Shown here piece after piece: positions 35,277 to 35,493 of a stretch of DNA of 35,493 nt (its first letter is position 1; each line of letters opens with the position of its first letter). Source of the DNA: Betaproteobacteria bacterium HGW-Betaproteobacteria-6 (lineage in GTDB: Bacteria; Pseudomonadota; Gammaproteobacteria; Burkholderiales; Rhodocyclaceae); NCBI GenBank assembly GCA_002842145.1, contig PHCF01000033.1, forward strand, positions 1 to 35,493, given 5' to 3'. The notes beneath the pieces were generated by a model that saw nothing but the letters and a program-made list of their open reading frames with translations, was not told the DNA's origin and made no database searches. Position numbers and translations under genes: made by a program.

Positions 35277-35493
35277 CGGCTTATTGTACCGAAAAGCGAT
35301 ATGGACTGGGTATCCGCTCTTTCGGCGATACCAAACCTCAAGAGCAGTGGATTTCGTACTAAATTATTTTGAATTTATAAAAAAACGAGCAGTCACAATA
35401 AATAATCAACCATTATCACGTCTTAGCATTGTGACTTCGTTAGCCTTGAATTTCGTTGATTTAGTATGTAATATCATATTACGTAATATGGTA
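35277..35493. promoter_or_regulatory. AT-rich upstream region of the second efflux operon, with palindrome and direct repeat
   Basis: No gene was seen in these 217 bases. The part from about 35350 is far more AT-rich than the rest of the window. CATATTACGTAATATG (35475-35490) is a perfect 16-bp palindrome. TATGTAATAT (35465-35474) and TACGTAATAT (35480-35489) are near-identical copies 15 bp apart. A leftward -10 candidate (TACAAT, complement near 35283-35288) sits just before czcI. The palindrome could be an operator for a regulator gene beyond the window edge. Confidence 0.45.

Overview
This window is a heavy-metal resistance region from a Gram-negative, GC-rich proteobacterium. It is most likely a betaproteobacterium (Burkholderiales or Rhodocyclales type), judging from the czcICBA layouts, CzcA/MerA/TnpA sequence types and codon use. 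The density of transposon ends, truncated genes and pseudogenes suggests a plasmid or genomic island. No tRNA, rRNA, CRISPR array or replication gene was seen.

Left block (about 1-13,200). It opens with the 3' part of a Zn/Cd/Pb-type P1B ATPase. A leftward two-component system (response regulator, then sensor kinase) follows, with a small periplasmic protein gene divergent from it. Next comes a rightward czcI-czcC-czcB-czcA operon, continued by a double-zinc-ribbon protein, a 71-aa membrane protein, a decayed CDF exporter gene and a small His-rich periplasmic protein. An orphan flagellar rod protein gene (FlgB type) closes the block and abuts a transposon inverted repeat.

Middle block (13,251-26,726). 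There are three related 38-bp Tn3-family inverted repeats: two left-facing-type ends at 13,251 and 18,808 and one right end at 26,689. The inner pair bounds a Tn21/Tn501-type mercury transposon: merR, merT, merP, a putative Fe-S metallochaperone, merA, a broken merD, merE, a res site, tnpR and tnpA. The segment between the two left ends carries a P1B-4 (CzcP-like) ATPase, a DUF4337-type protein, an unknown membrane protein and an intact CDF exporter. The outer pair could in principle move the whole 13.5 kb as one element.

Right block (26,727-35,493). A 218-codon fragment of a second Tn3-family transposase, with its own right inverted repeat (27,473-27,510), interrupts an EamA-type transporter gene. 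That gene is the last of a leftward operon: czcI-like, outer-membrane factor, lipoprotein adaptor, RND pump, a C-terminal-haem cytochrome and a small HGG periplasmic protein. The window ends in an AT-rich stretch with a 16-bp perfect palindrome.

Together the genes cover cytoplasm-to-periplasm export (P-type ATPases, CDF), periplasm-to-outside export (two RND tripartite pumps), periplasmic metal binding and sensing (two-component system, MerR), and mercury reduction. The most unusual points are the three-ended transposon structure, the Fe-S metallochaperone inside a mer operon, the orphan FlgB gene, and two free-standing HGG proteins that resemble the N-terminal domain of the CzcB adaptor.
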